Shown here one piece after another: positions 1-8,159 of a stretch of 64,000 nucleotides of DNA. A program made the position numbers and the translations under genes. Origin of the DNA: an uncultured delta proteobacterium (GTDB lineage: Bacteria > Myxococcota_A > Polyangia > Polyangiales > Polyangiaceae); NCBI GenBank assembly GCA_903892415.1, contig CAITIQ010000063.1, positions 39,712 through 103,711 on the forward strand, given 5' to 3'. Every line of letters begins with the position of its first letter. The first letter of the stretch is position 1. The notes beneath the pieces were generated by a model. The model was given only the letters and a program-made list of their open reading frames with translations, searched no databases and was not told the origin of the DNA.

Positions 1-2
1 AC

Positions 3-164
3 GTCGCCGACTTCGTCTTGTCCGGTTTTTCGACAGATGAACGCATTTCCTTGAGTGATGTCTTGTCTCGCGCGCGGACTTCTGTGCTAGAGGTCCTCGC
101 CCGCGGGGTGACCCCCGCAATGAACAAACTCAACACGAAGCCTTCGCCAAAGTCGCAGGCCTAG
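3..164 (+). CDS. C-terminal end of an unidentified protein (5' truncated by window edge)
   Basis: Frame 3 is open from the window edge to a TAG at 162-164 and gives 53 codons ending in NTKPSPKSQA. The amino-acid mix (DERISLSDVLSRARTSVLEV) looks like an ordinary soluble C-terminus, not a shadow frame. It lies about 60 bases upstream of rpsF on the same strand, so it may be co-transcribed with the ribosomal genes. I do not recognise the family. A 14-codon ORF from the ATG at 120 in the same frame is a weaker alternative reading. Confidence 0.4.
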   Translation, partial: VADFVLSGFSTDERISLSDVLSRARTSVLEVLARGVTPAMNKLNTKPSPKSQA

Positions 165-182
165 TCGAGAGTTCCTCCTCGC

Positions 183-222
183 TCCTCGGTTCGCCCGAGG
201 GGCCTTGTCCAAGGGGAATCCC
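183..222 (+). promoter_or_regulatory. rpsF leader with two small hairpins, possible ribosomal-protein autoregulatory leader
   Basis: Just before rpsF the leader can fold into CCTCGG / CCGAGG around a TTCGC loop, and then CCTT-GTCC-AAGG. The second hairpin takes in part of the AAGGGG ribosome-binding site. In many bacteria the S6:S18 complex represses its own mRNA through a leader hairpin. The position fits such a leader, but I could not match the specific S6:S18 consensus. Confidence 0.25.
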
Positions 223-741
223 ATGAGTCGAATGGTTACGGCGCCCGGTAGGGCCCGAGAGTACGAAACGATCTATATCCTGCGTCCCGACATCGACGGC
301 GAAGCCGCTGAGAAGCTCGGTCTGCGCGTGCAAGAGGTCGTTCTAAAAGAGAAGGGCACCCTCACCAAGGTTGAGCTCTGGGGTCGTCGTCGCCTCGCGT
401 ACGACATCGCCAAGCACAAGCGTGGTGTGTACGTGTACCTCAAGTACCTGGGAGACGGCCGCGTCGTTTCCGAGGTTGAGCGCAGCCTTCGTCTCAGTGA
501 CGGCGTGCTCAAGTACCAGACGGTACTCACCGCGAACGACGTTGAGGTGGCTGCTGTCGCCGTCAACGCTGAAGAGGTGAAGTTCGAGCGCGTTGAGCTT
601 CCGCCCCTCGAGGAGGATCGTGAGGATTCTCGCGAGCGTCAGCTTGGCTTGATTGAGCCGGAGCGCGCACCGCGTCCCGAGGGTGACTATGTTGAAGAGC
701 CCGAAGGCGAGCTCGAACTTGGTGAAGAGGAAGGAGCCTGA
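223..741 (+). CDS. rpsF: 30S ribosomal protein bS6
   Basis: bS6 binds 16S rRNA in the platform of the small subunit together with bS18. The segment [10 protein letters not shown] is the typical first beta strand, and [20 protein letters not shown] is the family core. The protein has 172 residues, longer than the usual 95-135, because of a very acidic C-terminal tail ([15 protein letters not shown]) of the kind seen on extended bS6 proteins. I chose the ATG at 223 because AAGGGG lies at the right distance upstream; the in-frame TTG at 205 has no good site. It is the first gene of rpsF-rpsR-rplI, and rpsR follows after 2 bases. Confidence 0.96.
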   Translation: MSRMVTAPGRAREYETIYILRPDIDGEAAEKLGLRVQEVVLKEKGTLTKVELWGRRRLAYDIAKHKRGVYVYLKYLGDGRVVSEVERSLRLSDGVLKYQTVLTANDVEVAAVAVNAEEVKFERVELPPLEEDREDSRERQLGLIEPERAPRPEGDYVEEPEGELELGEEEGA

Positions 742-743
742 AC

Positions 744-1055
744 ATGAGCCGTGACATTCAGGAGTACAAGGGAGCATTCGACGACGACCGTGAGTTCGGT
801 CGCACGCCGGACCTCAACTCGGATGCCCCCGGGCGTCGCCGTCTCGGTCGCAAGCGCGTTTGCCGCTTCTGCGCCGACAAGGCCCTCGTCATCGATTACA
901 AAGACCCGCAGTCGCTGAAGTACTTCGTCTCCGAGCGAGGCAAAGTGGTTCCGCGCCGCATCAGCGGCAACTGCGCCCTTCACCAGCGCAAGGTCACTCT
1001 GTCGATCAAGCGCGCCCGTAACATCGCTCTTCTACCGTTTACGGTAGGGGCCTGA
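744..1055 (+). CDS. rpsR: 30S ribosomal protein bS18, zinc-binding form
   Basis: bS18 pairs with bS6 in the 30S platform. The basic core [16 protein letters not shown] and the C-terminal [11 protein letters not shown] are family signatures. It keeps C40-x-x-C43 and C77-x-x-H80, so it is the zinc-ribbon (C+) type; zinc-limited bacteria often carry a second copy lacking these cysteines. At 103 residues it is longer than the usual 75 because of an acidic N-terminal extension of about 30 residues. The start codon is preceded by GGAAGGAG at the end of rpsF, indicating coupled translation. Confidence 0.96.
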   Translation: MSRDIQEYKGAFDDDREFGRTPDLNSDAPGRRRLGRKRVCRFCADKALVIDYKDPQSLKYFVSERGKVVPRRISGNCALHQRKVTLSIKRARNIALLPFTVGA

Positions 1056-1067
1056 CGGAGGCGAGAC

Positions 1068-1523
1068 ATGGCTTCGCATATTCACGTCGTCCTTACTCAA
1101 GATCTGGCGAACGTCGGCAAAGGCGGCGAGCTCGTCAAGGTTCGTCCTGGCTTTGCTCGCAACTACCTAGTTCCGCGCGGTCTGGCCATCGGTGCAACCG
1201 AGGGCAACATCAAGCGCATCGAGCATCAGAAGAAAGTCGCCGAAGCGAAGGCTCAGAAGGTCCTCGCGGAAGCGAAGACGCTCGCCGAGAAGCTCTCCCA
1301 GGTCAAGCTGACGGTCACCCGTCAGGTGGGCGAGGGGGACAAGCTGTACGGCTCCGTCACTCATCGCGACATCGAGGAGGCCCTTTCGCAGGCTGGCTTC
1401 GTGGTCGATCGTCGTCGCATCCTCAGTGAGCCGCTCAAGGCCCTCGGGACGCACGAAGTTCAGATCCGTCTCGCGCCCACGGTCACGGCGACCATCAAGG
1501 TCGACGTTACCGCCAAGGCCTGA
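1068..1523 (+). CDS. rplI: 50S ribosomal protein bL9
   Basis: bL9 binds domain V of 23S rRNA and reaches across to a neighbouring ribosome. The N-terminal RNA-binding domain contains the classic GGELVKVRPGFARNYLVPRGLA, followed by the long connecting helix (residues 40-75) and a C-terminal domain with VTHRDIEEAL. At 151 residues it is the usual length. A GGAGG site precedes the ATG, 12 bases after rpsR. It is the last gene of the ribosomal operon and is followed by a strong hairpin terminator. Confidence 0.96.
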   Translation: MASHIHVVLTQDLANVGKGGELVKVRPGFARNYLVPRGLAIGATEGNIKRIEHQKKVAEAKAQKVLAEAKTLAEKLSQVKLTVTRQVGEGDKLYGSVTHRDIEEALSQAGFVVDRRRILSEPLKALGTHEVQIRLAPTVTATIKVDVTAKA

Positions 1524-1543
1524 GCCAGACGCACTGAGCGTTG

Positions 1544-1580
1544 AAACCCCGCTTCTCCTTTCGGAGAGGTGGGGTTTTCG
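1544..1580 (+). terminator. Rho-independent terminator after rplI
   Basis: AACCCC...TCTCC and GGAGA...GGGGTT form a GC-rich stem around a TTTC loop, with a short internal mismatch, and a TTTTCGCTTT stretch follows. It ends the rpsF-rpsR-rplI operon, facing the convergent gene that stops at 1615. Confidence 0.8.
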
Positions 1581-1614
1581 CTTTCCATCGTTGTTGTCCC
1601 GTTTGTTTCGGCGC

Positions 1615-2571
1615 TCACTCAGCGCGAAGACGAAAGCCCGTCGGCCGTTCTCGCAGCAGCTCGAGCAGCTCGACCGAGGCTCGCAAAAGCTCCTTCTCTG
1701 GCCCGTAATGCCAGCGGACGAGGGCAACTCCGCTCTCCACCACCAAGCTCGGGTTGCGGGCAGGCAGAAGCTCCAGCAGCGCCTCGAGCGCCTTCGCTTC
1801 CTGTGGCTCTTCGCCCTTTGTGCGCAGCACATAGGATGAATCGAAGTCTTCGTGTCCTGTCCTCTGTTCGACACCGAATCGCGTGCGATTCGCGAATAGG
1901 CGTTTTTTCCAAGCTCCCCGGCTCAACACCAAGAGCGGCGGCGCAGCTACCGGCACTGCGGTCGTGATCGAGGTCATGGCGATGGTTGCACCCATCTCGA
2001 GCATGATCTCGAACAAGCACGCAATGGGCGTATTGCGCAGTCTGGCCCGAGCACGACACACCCACGGTAGTGCGCCAACGCCGAACGAAGGCTCAACCTC
2101 CCAATCGAACACAACGTCCTCACAGCCGGCGAGGCGGAGTGCCGATCCGACCTGCTTGGGTAGCTCGCGAGCTTCGCGAAACACACCGCCTTCGAGGTCG
2201 AGGGGCACGGCGATCGGACCCAATAGCGCGTGAAAGGTCCTCGGTGGGGTAGGGGCCTCGGGGGCCGGAACGGTTACAGCCGCCTCGAGTTGATCCGCAT
2301 TCGTGGCGAGCAATTGCCAGTGAGCCAACAAAGCTTCGGCGTCGTTTATCGCGGACTCCAGCGCTTGATCAGAAAGCTTGCTCGTGTGCTCGTGCTGCTC
2401 AATCACGCGCTCTCGAAGTTGCTTCCAGCTCGCGAGCTCGTGTGGCGCGCGAGCGTGAGCGATCTCAAGCGCGGCAAGCAGCTTGAAGCGTCGCTCGAGA
2501 TCTTCGACTTGGTGATGGAGGCTTGTGAGGCGCGCGGCCTTTGCATCGCGATCGCTGCGGTAGGCCGTCAT
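1615..2571 (-). CDS. hypothetical protein with N-terminal coiled coil and hydrophobic segment
   Basis: The protein has 318 residues and an unrecognised family. Residues about 10-90 are helical and charged (HHQVEDLERRFKLLAAL) and likely form a coiled coil. A central domain follows (FDWEVEPSFGVGALPWVCRAR), then a hydrophobic stretch around IACLFEIMLEMGATIAMTSI that could be membrane-associated. The ATG at 2571 is preferred over longer in-frame starts because it overlaps the stop of the upstream SGNH lipoprotein gene as ATGA, a mark of coupled translation. The two products probably act in the same process at the cell envelope. Confidence 0.75.
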   Translation of the reverse strand: MTAYRSDRDAKAARLTSLHHQVEDLERRFKLLAALEIAHARAPHELASWKQLRERVIEQHEHTSKLSDQALESAINDAEALLAHWQLLATNADQLEAAVTVPAPEAPTPPRTFHALLGPIAVPLDLEGGVFREARELPKQVGSALRLAGCEDVVFDWEVEPSFGVGALPWVCRARARLRNTPIACLFEIMLEMGATIAMTSITTAVPVAAPPLLVLSRGAWKKRLFANRTRFGVEQRTGHEDFDSSYVLRTKGEEPQEAKALEALLELLPARNPSLVVESGVALVRWHYGPEKELLRASVELLELLRERPTGFRLRAE

Positions 2572-3896
2572 GGTTGCGTGCTTGTGGGCTGAAAGCCTCG
2601 CAACAGCTCCTCGACCATCGGCTGGCCTAGCTCTTGGTAGCCGCGAATCGTCAGGTGGATACCGTCCTTTTGGACTTTGGGTGTCGGCTCCTCGCGTAGT
2701 CGAGCAAACGCGCCTTTGCCGCCCAACAGCGTCCACACGTCGAGGTAAGCACAGCCGGCCGCTTCGGCACCCTTACGTGTAGCTTCCCGAACCTGCGCAA
2801 CGCCCTCCTCTGCATCGGCCCGATCGGTTGGTGAGACCACGAGGCAATCCACCTCTGGGTTGGCCTTGCGCACGCGCGCTACGAGTTCGGAGACCTGCTT
2901 TTCGATCTTGGTCACTGGTGGATTGAGGTCGCCGGCTTCGTTGGTCCCAAGTTCGAGCACTACCAACTGCGGCTCGCGACGCGCAGCTTCACTCACCCAG
3001 GCTTCCTCATCCCAAGCGAGCATGGTGCCGTAACGGGCTCCGTTGATGGCCAGCGTATCGAGCACGATACCCGGCTTTGCTTCGTCCACCGCCTCTACGA
3101 CGAGACCGCAAAGTTCGGCTTTCCCAAACGGCGTGACACGAAGCAGAGCTGGCTCCTTCACTCCGTCCTGAAGAGTCCAATCGATGCTGGTGCGCCAGGT
3201 ATGGTGCAACACCGTGTCGCTCTTTCCCTTCGGTACGGTCTGCGCCTTCGAATCGGGAGTCGCGAGATCTTGCACGTCGACGCGATCCGCCGCGTCATGA
3301 AGGCGATAACAAAGGTCGAAGGACACCGCTCGAGGTCGCCAGCGCGCGCCCAGCTTTAGATCGACGCGCGGCGAATCTTTGTACCCGCCCATCATCAACC
3401 CACCGAGTCCAAAAACTCCGTCGGCTTGTCGCTTCACCCCCACGGGCTTCTTAGGTCGCATTCGCCATTTTCCCTCGATCTCGAAGCGAACATCGTCGTG
3501 GCGGTAGTTCTTGTAGCCGAGGTGCAGAAACCCCGGTCCGCCATCGCCGAACGTGTCGCTCAAGAGTCTGCGCACTCGTCCGGACCAGAAGTCCGCTTGT
3601 CCGTGTGAATCTCCGAGCCACAGAATTCGACTGGGCGTCTTGCGTTGGCCGATCGAGAGATCGTAGAGCGACTTTTGGAAGTGTTGCAGCTTGGTGTTGC
3701 TCGTAACGAACGCCGGTACGGCGGCCGGCTCAACCGCAGGCGCTTTCGTCTCGGGCTCTTGCGTAACGGCTGGTGCGGTCTCCAAAACCGGTGCTACCGC
3801 AGCTGCGGAAGGCGAAGGCGCACTGACGGGCTGGGGTGCTGCCCCGCAGCCTGCGGAGAACACCAAACTCAATGCAAGTCGCACTCGATGCGCCAT
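2568..3896 (-). CDS. SGNH/GDSL-type hydrolase lipoprotein
   Basis: The 442-residue protein begins with a lipoprotein signal peptide ending in FSAGC (Cys17), so it is likely membrane-anchored outside the cytoplasm. A Pro/Ala/Val-rich linker leads to a SGNH fold: ILWLGDSHG (block I, Ser97), LELGTNEAGD (block III) and DGIHLTIRGYQELG (Asp/His block V). These residues are the catalytic set of GDSL esterases and acyltransferases such as polysaccharide or peptidoglycan O-acetyl esterases. The substrate cannot be told from sequence. It is the first gene of a two-gene leftward unit with the downstream coiled-coil protein, overlapping by 4 bases. Confidence 0.85.
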   Translation of the reverse strand: MAHRVRLALSLVFSAGCGAAPQPVSAPSPSAAAVAPVLETAPAVTQEPETKAPAVEPAAVPAFVTSNTKLQHFQKSLYDLSIGQRKTPSRILWLGDSHGQADFWSGRVRRLLSDTFGDGGPGFLHLGYKNYRHDDVRFEIEGKWRMRPKKPVGVKRQADGVFGLGGLMMGGYKDSPRVDLKLGARWRPRAVSFDLCYRLHDAADRVDVQDLATPDSKAQTVPKGKSDTVLHHTWRTSIDWTLQDGVKEPALLRVTPFGKAELCGLVVEAVDEAKPGIVLDTLAINGARYGTMLAWDEEAWVSEAARREPQLVVLELGTNEAGDLNPPVTKIEKQVSELVARVRKANPEVDCLVVSPTDRADAEEGVAQVREATRKGAEAAGCAYLDVWTLLGGKGAFARLREEPTPKVQKDGIHLTIRGYQELGQPMVEELLRGFQPTSTQP

Positions 3897-3999
3897 CGCT
3901 CGGCTTTATGTCGAAGCCTGGGGCGAGTCCAGCGCTTGGCATGCGAAACCATGGGCCTTATCTCTTGCGCGGAGCGAAGCTTCTGACTCAACTCGCAGC

Positions 4000-5511
4000 G
4001 TGCAACGAAGAACTTGGCTCGCAAACAACGCAGCGTGGCTCACGCTCACGGCTTGTGGGGATCGCGGAGTGACCGCTCAAGCGTCTGCTTCGACCAACAC
4101 GACCGTCGTGCCTCCGGCCGCAGCTGAAGCACCTCCCGGCGTGGAGGCTGTCGCTACCGTTGGAAAGCTCGTCGCCCTCCACGAGCTACTCAAGAATCAC
4201 TACGATACCGGTTTTGTCGGCTCGCGTTCCTGGCCTGGTACGGCTGTTGGGCTGCTAGGGCTGCCGCTGCAGGCGGCTCAGACTGTCGATGAGGCGGCGC
4301 CGATTCGTGCGATGTCATTGGCTTCGGGCGAGCGGTTGGTCGCGATTCCCTTGCGCAACGCCGATGAACTCTTGGCGTTCGCGACAGCGGGCCTCGGGGC
4401 CCGATTTCGGCGCGTGACGAAAGGCCCACTCGACTTTTTGGAGCCGCTCACCGGCGCTGTCAGCGCCGAGCTCTGTGTCGTGCGTAACTCATTGGTTGCC
4501 GCGCGTTCGCGTGAAGGTCTCGAGCAATGCGCGCTCCACTTGGCGACGCCCGAGGCTACGTCATTCACCGCGCTTCAGGCTTTGGACACTCCTCACGATG
4601 ATGCGCCGCTTCGTGCTCGGGTCCTGGGCGCGGCCGTGTTGCGTGCGGCTAGCACGCGCGTTGCCGCGATGCCGATGCTTGCTCGTGAGGTCGTCGCTAC
4701 GAGCTTGCAGCAGCTCTTGGCTCCAAGCGCCGACGCGGAGCTTCAAGCGTTTTGCCGCATCTCGCGCGAGGTGCTTGCGCTGGAGTTCACGCTTGCCGAG
4801 GGCGCAGCGCTCGCCGGCTTGAGCGCAGTCTCCAAGCAATCGCTGTTCGACATGCCCGCCGGGCCAGCTGTCTCGCTCGTGCTCGGTGAGGCAGACGGCG
4901 GTGCTAATGCGCTAGGGGCAGCGCAGTCGCTGATTCCTGCTGAGCTGAGACCGCTCGTGGACGCTCTGCAACGAACCAAGGGCGGAGCGGTCAAGGTCTC
5001 TGTTTCAATAGGGCGCACGGGCCGAATGGCACTCGGTAGCTTCTCGCTCGAACGGCCTGGCGAATTGGTCGCAGGACTCGAGCGTGCCCTCAAAGCGCAA
5101 GCCGAGCTTGAGGCTCTACCCGAGCTCGCACTCGAGAAGGTGGTGCTCACTCGCATTGGTGACTGCTATCGGCTGCGCTCTTCCGTAAAGGGGATCGAAG
5201 GGGCGATCGCGCTTCGAGTGGAGGGCTCGCAGCTTTGGTTGGGAGGCGGGCAAGACCCGCTCTTGGCTCTATCGCAAGGCTTCGAGCGGGCCGACCGCAC
5301 GCTGCAAACGCTCGTTCCTCAAGAGCTTCAGGCTGCAATCCCCGACCACGTGCTGCTGCTGGGCGCTCTCGATCTAGGCCCGTTGCTCGACCGCAAGGCC
5401 GAGCTGCCGTCGAGTGCCTGGGGTTTGGTTGCGCTCTTTCAGCAACAGGACCAGCTTCACTTGCGGATCGTTGCTTCTCCGCGGGCCATCTCGCTCTTGG
5501 CTAGGTCGTAG
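4000..5511 (+). CDS. hypothetical secreted protein, probable lipoprotein
   Basis: The reading frame runs upstream to 3691, but that part overlaps the divergent SGNH gene. The GTG at 4000 gives a short leader ending WLTLTAC (Cys19), a plausible lipobox, and a 503-residue product; the ribosome-binding site is weak, so the start is uncertain. The mature part is Ala/Leu-rich with repeated alpha/beta-looking blocks (SGERLVAIPLRNADELLAF; GRMALGSFSLERPGELV; GSQLWLGGGQDPLLAL). This resembles the repetitive secreted proteins common in myxobacteria. I see no catalytic motif. Its stop touches the stop of the convergent small membrane protein. Confidence 0.7.
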   Translation: MQRRTWLANNAAWLTLTACGDRGVTAQASASTNTTVVPPAAAEAPPGVEAVATVGKLVALHELLKNHYDTGFVGSRSWPGTAVGLLGLPLQAAQTVDEAAPIRAMSLASGERLVAIPLRNADELLAFATAGLGARFRRVTKGPLDFLEPLTGAVSAELCVVRNSLVAARSREGLEQCALHLATPEATSFTALQALDTPHDDAPLRARVLGAAVLRAASTRVAAMPMLAREVVATSLQQLLAPSADAELQAFCRISREVLALEFTLAEGAALAGLSAVSKQSLFDMPAGPAVSLVLGEADGGANALGAAQSLIPAELRPLVDALQRTKGGAVKVSVSIGRTGRMALGSFSLERPGELVAGLERALKAQAELEALPELALEKVVLTRIGDCYRLRSSVKGIEGAIALRVEGSQLWLGGGQDPLLALSQGFERADRTLQTLVPQELQAAIPDHVLLLGALDLGPLLDRKAELPSSAWGLVALFQQQDQLHLRIVASPRAISLLARS

Positions 5512-5736
5512 CTAGGCAAACATCGCGACAATGGTCGACGCGAAGAACGGTACGACCCCACCGAAGACCAGCGCCATCGTGAAGCGAGCAGGCGCTTCCC
5601 CAGGCAGGAAATAGAGAAACGTTGGCGGTCGAAAATAGTGGGAAACGGACGACGGGGGCTGGACGAAGGTGAAGATGAGCCAGGCGAGGCCATACAGGCC
5701 GGAGATCGCGGAGAGCAGATACACGAAGATCGTCAT
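5512..5736 (-). CDS. small two-helix membrane protein
   Basis: The 74-residue protein has a helix at residues 4-25 (VYLLSAISGLYGLAWLIFTFV) and a second at 53-72 (ALVFGGVVPFFASTIV), joined by a short loop rich in Phe, Tyr and Pro. The ATG at 5736 has a GAGGGG site at good spacing; longer in-frame extension upstream is basic and unlike a protein. No family recognised. The neighbouring SDR gene lies upstream on the same strand with an 88-base gap. Confidence 0.65.
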   Translation of the reverse strand: MTIFVYLLSAISGLYGLAWLIFTFVQPPSSVSHYFRPPTFLYFLPGEAPARFTMALVFGGVVPFFASTIVAMFA

Positions 5737-5824
5737 GGGAACCCCTCGGCGAGCCAGACTACAGCGTCGACTCAACGGGGTCGAGCGCTCGAAGTGGTAC
5801 AACGCTTCGCAACAAACCTTACGC

Positions 5825-6589
5825 TCAGCTTTGCGACTTGAGCGGTGGAGCAAAGCGCAACGAGAACCAGCGTGAGAGGTTTGGGAACCAGCGCGAGATG
5901 GCGTAAGCCCGCGGGTAGATGATGCTGGCCTCACGTAGTTCCACCCCTCTCACGACCAGTGAAGCCAGCTCCTCCGCGGTCCCCCACGGAGCCATCTCGG
6001 CGACCGAAGTAGCTTCGTACTTCTCGATGCCGCTATCTCCCATCGCAGTGTGCACCGGCCCTGGATAGACGGTGAGCACGTTGACCCCCGTCCCGGCGAG
6101 TTCACCGCGCAAAGCCTCTGAGGCGTTACCGAGCCCGCCCTTCGACGCGTTGTAATAGAGCATGTTCGGGACGGGAGAGAGGCCAGCCATTGAGGCCATG
6201 TTCACGATGGTTCCCTGCTTGCGCTCCAACATCGACGGCAGCACGTCGTGAATGAGCCGCAACGGTGTTGCGACGTTGAGCGCCAGTAGGCGCTCGCCTT
6301 CATCTGGATCCGTATCTTGGGCGGCTGCGATGATCTGAACGCCAGCGTTGTTGACGAGTACGTCGACCGGGCCTTGAGCCCGAGCACACTCCGCCAAGGT
6401 TGCGGCAGCCGCCTTGGGATCCGCGAGGTCCGCCGAGTAGATGTAGCTGCGCGACCCGAGCTCCTTCGCCAGCTGCTCGAGCTTCTGTTTGCGCCGGGCG
6501 AGAAGCGAAAGCGTGGCTCCGCGCTTGTGAAACTCTCGCGCCAACGCTTCCCCTATGCCGGCGGAAGCTCCGGTAATCACCACATGCAT
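5825..6589 (-). CDS. short-chain dehydrogenase/reductase (SDR)
   Basis: The 254-residue protein has the SDR cofactor motif TGASAGIG at residues 6-13, NNAG in the middle, the catalytic serine region NMASMAG, and YNASKGG holding the Tyr-x-x-x-Lys pair. ARRKQKL after the second beta strand suggests NADP preference. The C-terminal segment YAISRWFPNLSRWF is basic and aromatic, as in DltE/YqjQ-like SDRs that contact membranes. The oxidised or reduced substrate is unknown. Length and motifs are complete. Confidence 0.9.
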   Translation of the reverse strand: MHVVITGASAGIGEALAREFHKRGATLSLLARRKQKLEQLAKELGSRSYIYSADLADPKAAAATLAECARAQGPVDVLVNNAGVQIIAAAQDTDPDEGERLLALNVATPLRLIHDVLPSMLERKQGTIVNMASMAGLSPVPNMLYYNASKGGLGNASEALRGELAGTGVNVLTVYPGPVHTAMGDSGIEKYEATSVAEMAPWGTAEELASLVVRGVELREASIIYPRAYAISRWFPNLSRWFSLRFAPPLKSQS

Positions 6590-6624
6590 CGAGCGGTGCT
6601 ACCACTGCCGCGTCAGCGCGTGGA

Positions 6625-7248
6625 CTACAGCGTACGTCCCTTGAGCACGGTCTCACTCTCTTGCACCTCTTCCAACGATTCGGTGCTGATCACCAAGTGA
6701 GAGAGGTCCGATTCGCCCACCGCATCCCAGGTCTTTCCTTGGAACTCCACCGTGCGACCGCGCGGGGTCAGGTAGTAGTTACCAAAGCCTGTGGACAGCG
6801 CTGGTTCCGGGTCGGGCCGATTGATCCGGTTGCCCGGAAAGGGGTCAGGCGGCTCCGCGAAACGCCGATCCATCACCACCGGCTCTGACAGCGGCTCTGG
6901 CCCGCGCAGCGAAAAAATCATCGAAGAGCCTTCCGCGAAGCTAACCTCCAAGCTCGATCCAGAAGCTCCCACCACGATCCCTGGCGTGTGTTTCTCGATC
7001 ACGACCTCCTCGATCTGTTTGCCCGCGATCAACAGCAGCTTGTGGCCGGGCGTGATCTCCCGACCTCCGCGCTCGGCCTCACGTCGCAGCGTGATCGTGT
7101 GGGAGGTGTAAAACTGCAGGTTCTTCAAGTCCTTCGTTTCGAGCCGATGTTCGTCTCGTAACTCCTGTGAGAACGGAAGATAGGAGGCGCAGCCCGAGCT
7201 AAAAGCGAGAGCTAGGAAGGCGATTGTCGAGCGAAGAAGCGGTCCCAT
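6625..7248 (-). CDS. hypothetical lipoprotein
   Basis: A signal peptide with lipobox FSSGC (Cys20) starts a 207-residue product, so it is probably an outer- or inner-membrane lipoprotein. The mature region holds beta-rich segments (NLQFYTSHTITLRREAERGG; TPGIVVGASGSSLEVSF) and a Pro-rich loop. No family recognised. I used the ATG at 7248 because everything upstream in frame is basic and lacks protein character. It is 35 bases upstream of the SDR gene on the same strand, so the two may share a transcript. Confidence 0.75.
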   Translation of the reverse strand: MGPLLRSTIAFLALAFSSGCASYLPFSQELRDEHRLETKDLKNLQFYTSHTITLRREAERGGREITPGHKLLLIAGKQIEEVVIEKHTPGIVVGASGSSLEVSFAEGSSMIFSLRGPEPLSEPVVMDRRFAEPPDPFPGNRINRPDPEPALSTGFGNYYLTPRGRTVEFQGKTWDAVGESDLSHLVISTESLEEVQESETVLKGRTL

Positions 7249-7277
7249 GGCAGCTAAACGGACTTGTACGACGTTCC

Positions 7278-8102
7278 TTACAGGTTGAGCGCGCGATCGA
7301 TGTCGGCGAGGGCTTGCAGGCAGACCGCGGACCTTCTGTCGTTGAAAAAGGCGTGCGGCGCTCCTGCGTAGTCGAATCTCTGCGACGCGACGCCAGCGCG
7401 TCGGAGCGCCGCTGCCATTTGTTCGGCTTGCTCGCATGGGACGAGCAGGTCCGCCGTACCGTGAAGCAATAGCGTTCGTGGGACGCGCTTACCGCGGTGA
7501 GCCGGAGAGGCCTCGAGTGCCGCAGACTGCGACCCCGACCCAAGTACCAAGCCGCGAAAGACCCTGAGCAGTGGAGCCTCCAGCGCACTGAAATCGTAGA
7601 GGCCAAAACAAGAGACTACCGTCTCGATGCGGTCGAACTCGTTTTCGCTCGCGAGCAACGCTAGGGTCGCTCCGGCCGATGAGCCGACAAGCACGCCTTT
7701 GCTTTCGACGCCGTGCTTCTCGCGGGCGTGCTGAGCAGCGCCTCGAATGGCGCTCTCAACCGATGCGCGTTGCTCTGGCAGCTTGACCCCACCAACGCGG
7801 GCGAGAGGATAGTCAGCCGAATAGACCTGCCAGCCGCGCGCCAAGAAGTACGCTGCGATGGTTCGCGACGGCTTCATGTTGCGCGAGCCAGTGGTGAAGC
7901 CGCCTCCGTGAATCAACAACATCCAACGTTGGTTGCTCTGGCGCGGCTCGTATACGTCCATGCGCGCCGGCCGTGCACGCTGCCTGCGCGGCTCGTACTC
8001 GAAGGTCAGCGAAGGCAGCGGGAGAATGTCCGTCTCGCTGAGCCCCAGCGTTCGAACGGCCTCGATAGAGCCCGCGAGTGCGGAGAGTGTTGGGGACCTC
8101 AC
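7278..8102 (-). CDS. alpha/beta hydrolase (HSL/carboxylesterase-like)
   Basis: The protein carries LLIHGGGF (HGGG oxyanion-hole motif of the hormone-sensitive-lipase branch), VGSSAGATLAL (nucleophile serine), LHGTADLLVP (acid) and GAPHAFF (histidine). The complete catalytic triad indicates an active esterase or lipase of small acyl substrates. The segment ARMDVYEPRQ just before the core is typical of the family, so I use the GTG at 8102 that includes it; the ATG at 7962 is an alternative. It is divergent from the enoyl-CoA hydratase-like gene. Confidence 0.82.
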   Translation of the reverse strand: MRSPTLSALAGSIEAVRTLGLSETDILPLPSLTFEYEPRRQRARPARMDVYEPRQSNQRWMLLIHGGGFTTGSRNMKPSRTIAAYFLARGWQVYSADYPLARVGGVKLPEQRASVESAIRGAAQHAREKHGVESKGVLVGSSAGATLALLASENEFDRIETVVSCFGLYDFSALEAPLLRVFRGLVLGSGSQSAALEASPAHRGKRVPRTLLLHGTADLLVPCEQAEQMAAALRRAGVASQRFDYAGAPHAFFNDRRSAVCLQALADIDRALNL

Positions 8103-8159
8103 GGCGCCATTATGGCAGCAGACCTGGATTCCGAACGACCTTCGTGCTGTGCTTTCGCC

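Noticed and set aside
3691..3999. N-terminal part of the ORF preceding the putative lipoprotein
   Set aside because: It lies antisense to the SGNH lipoprotein start and signal peptide; a lipoprotein leader begins at 4000.
7713..8159. N-terminal extension of the enoyl-CoA hydratase ORF
   Set aside because: It is antisense to the alpha/beta hydrolase; the conserved crotonase fold begins at 8160.
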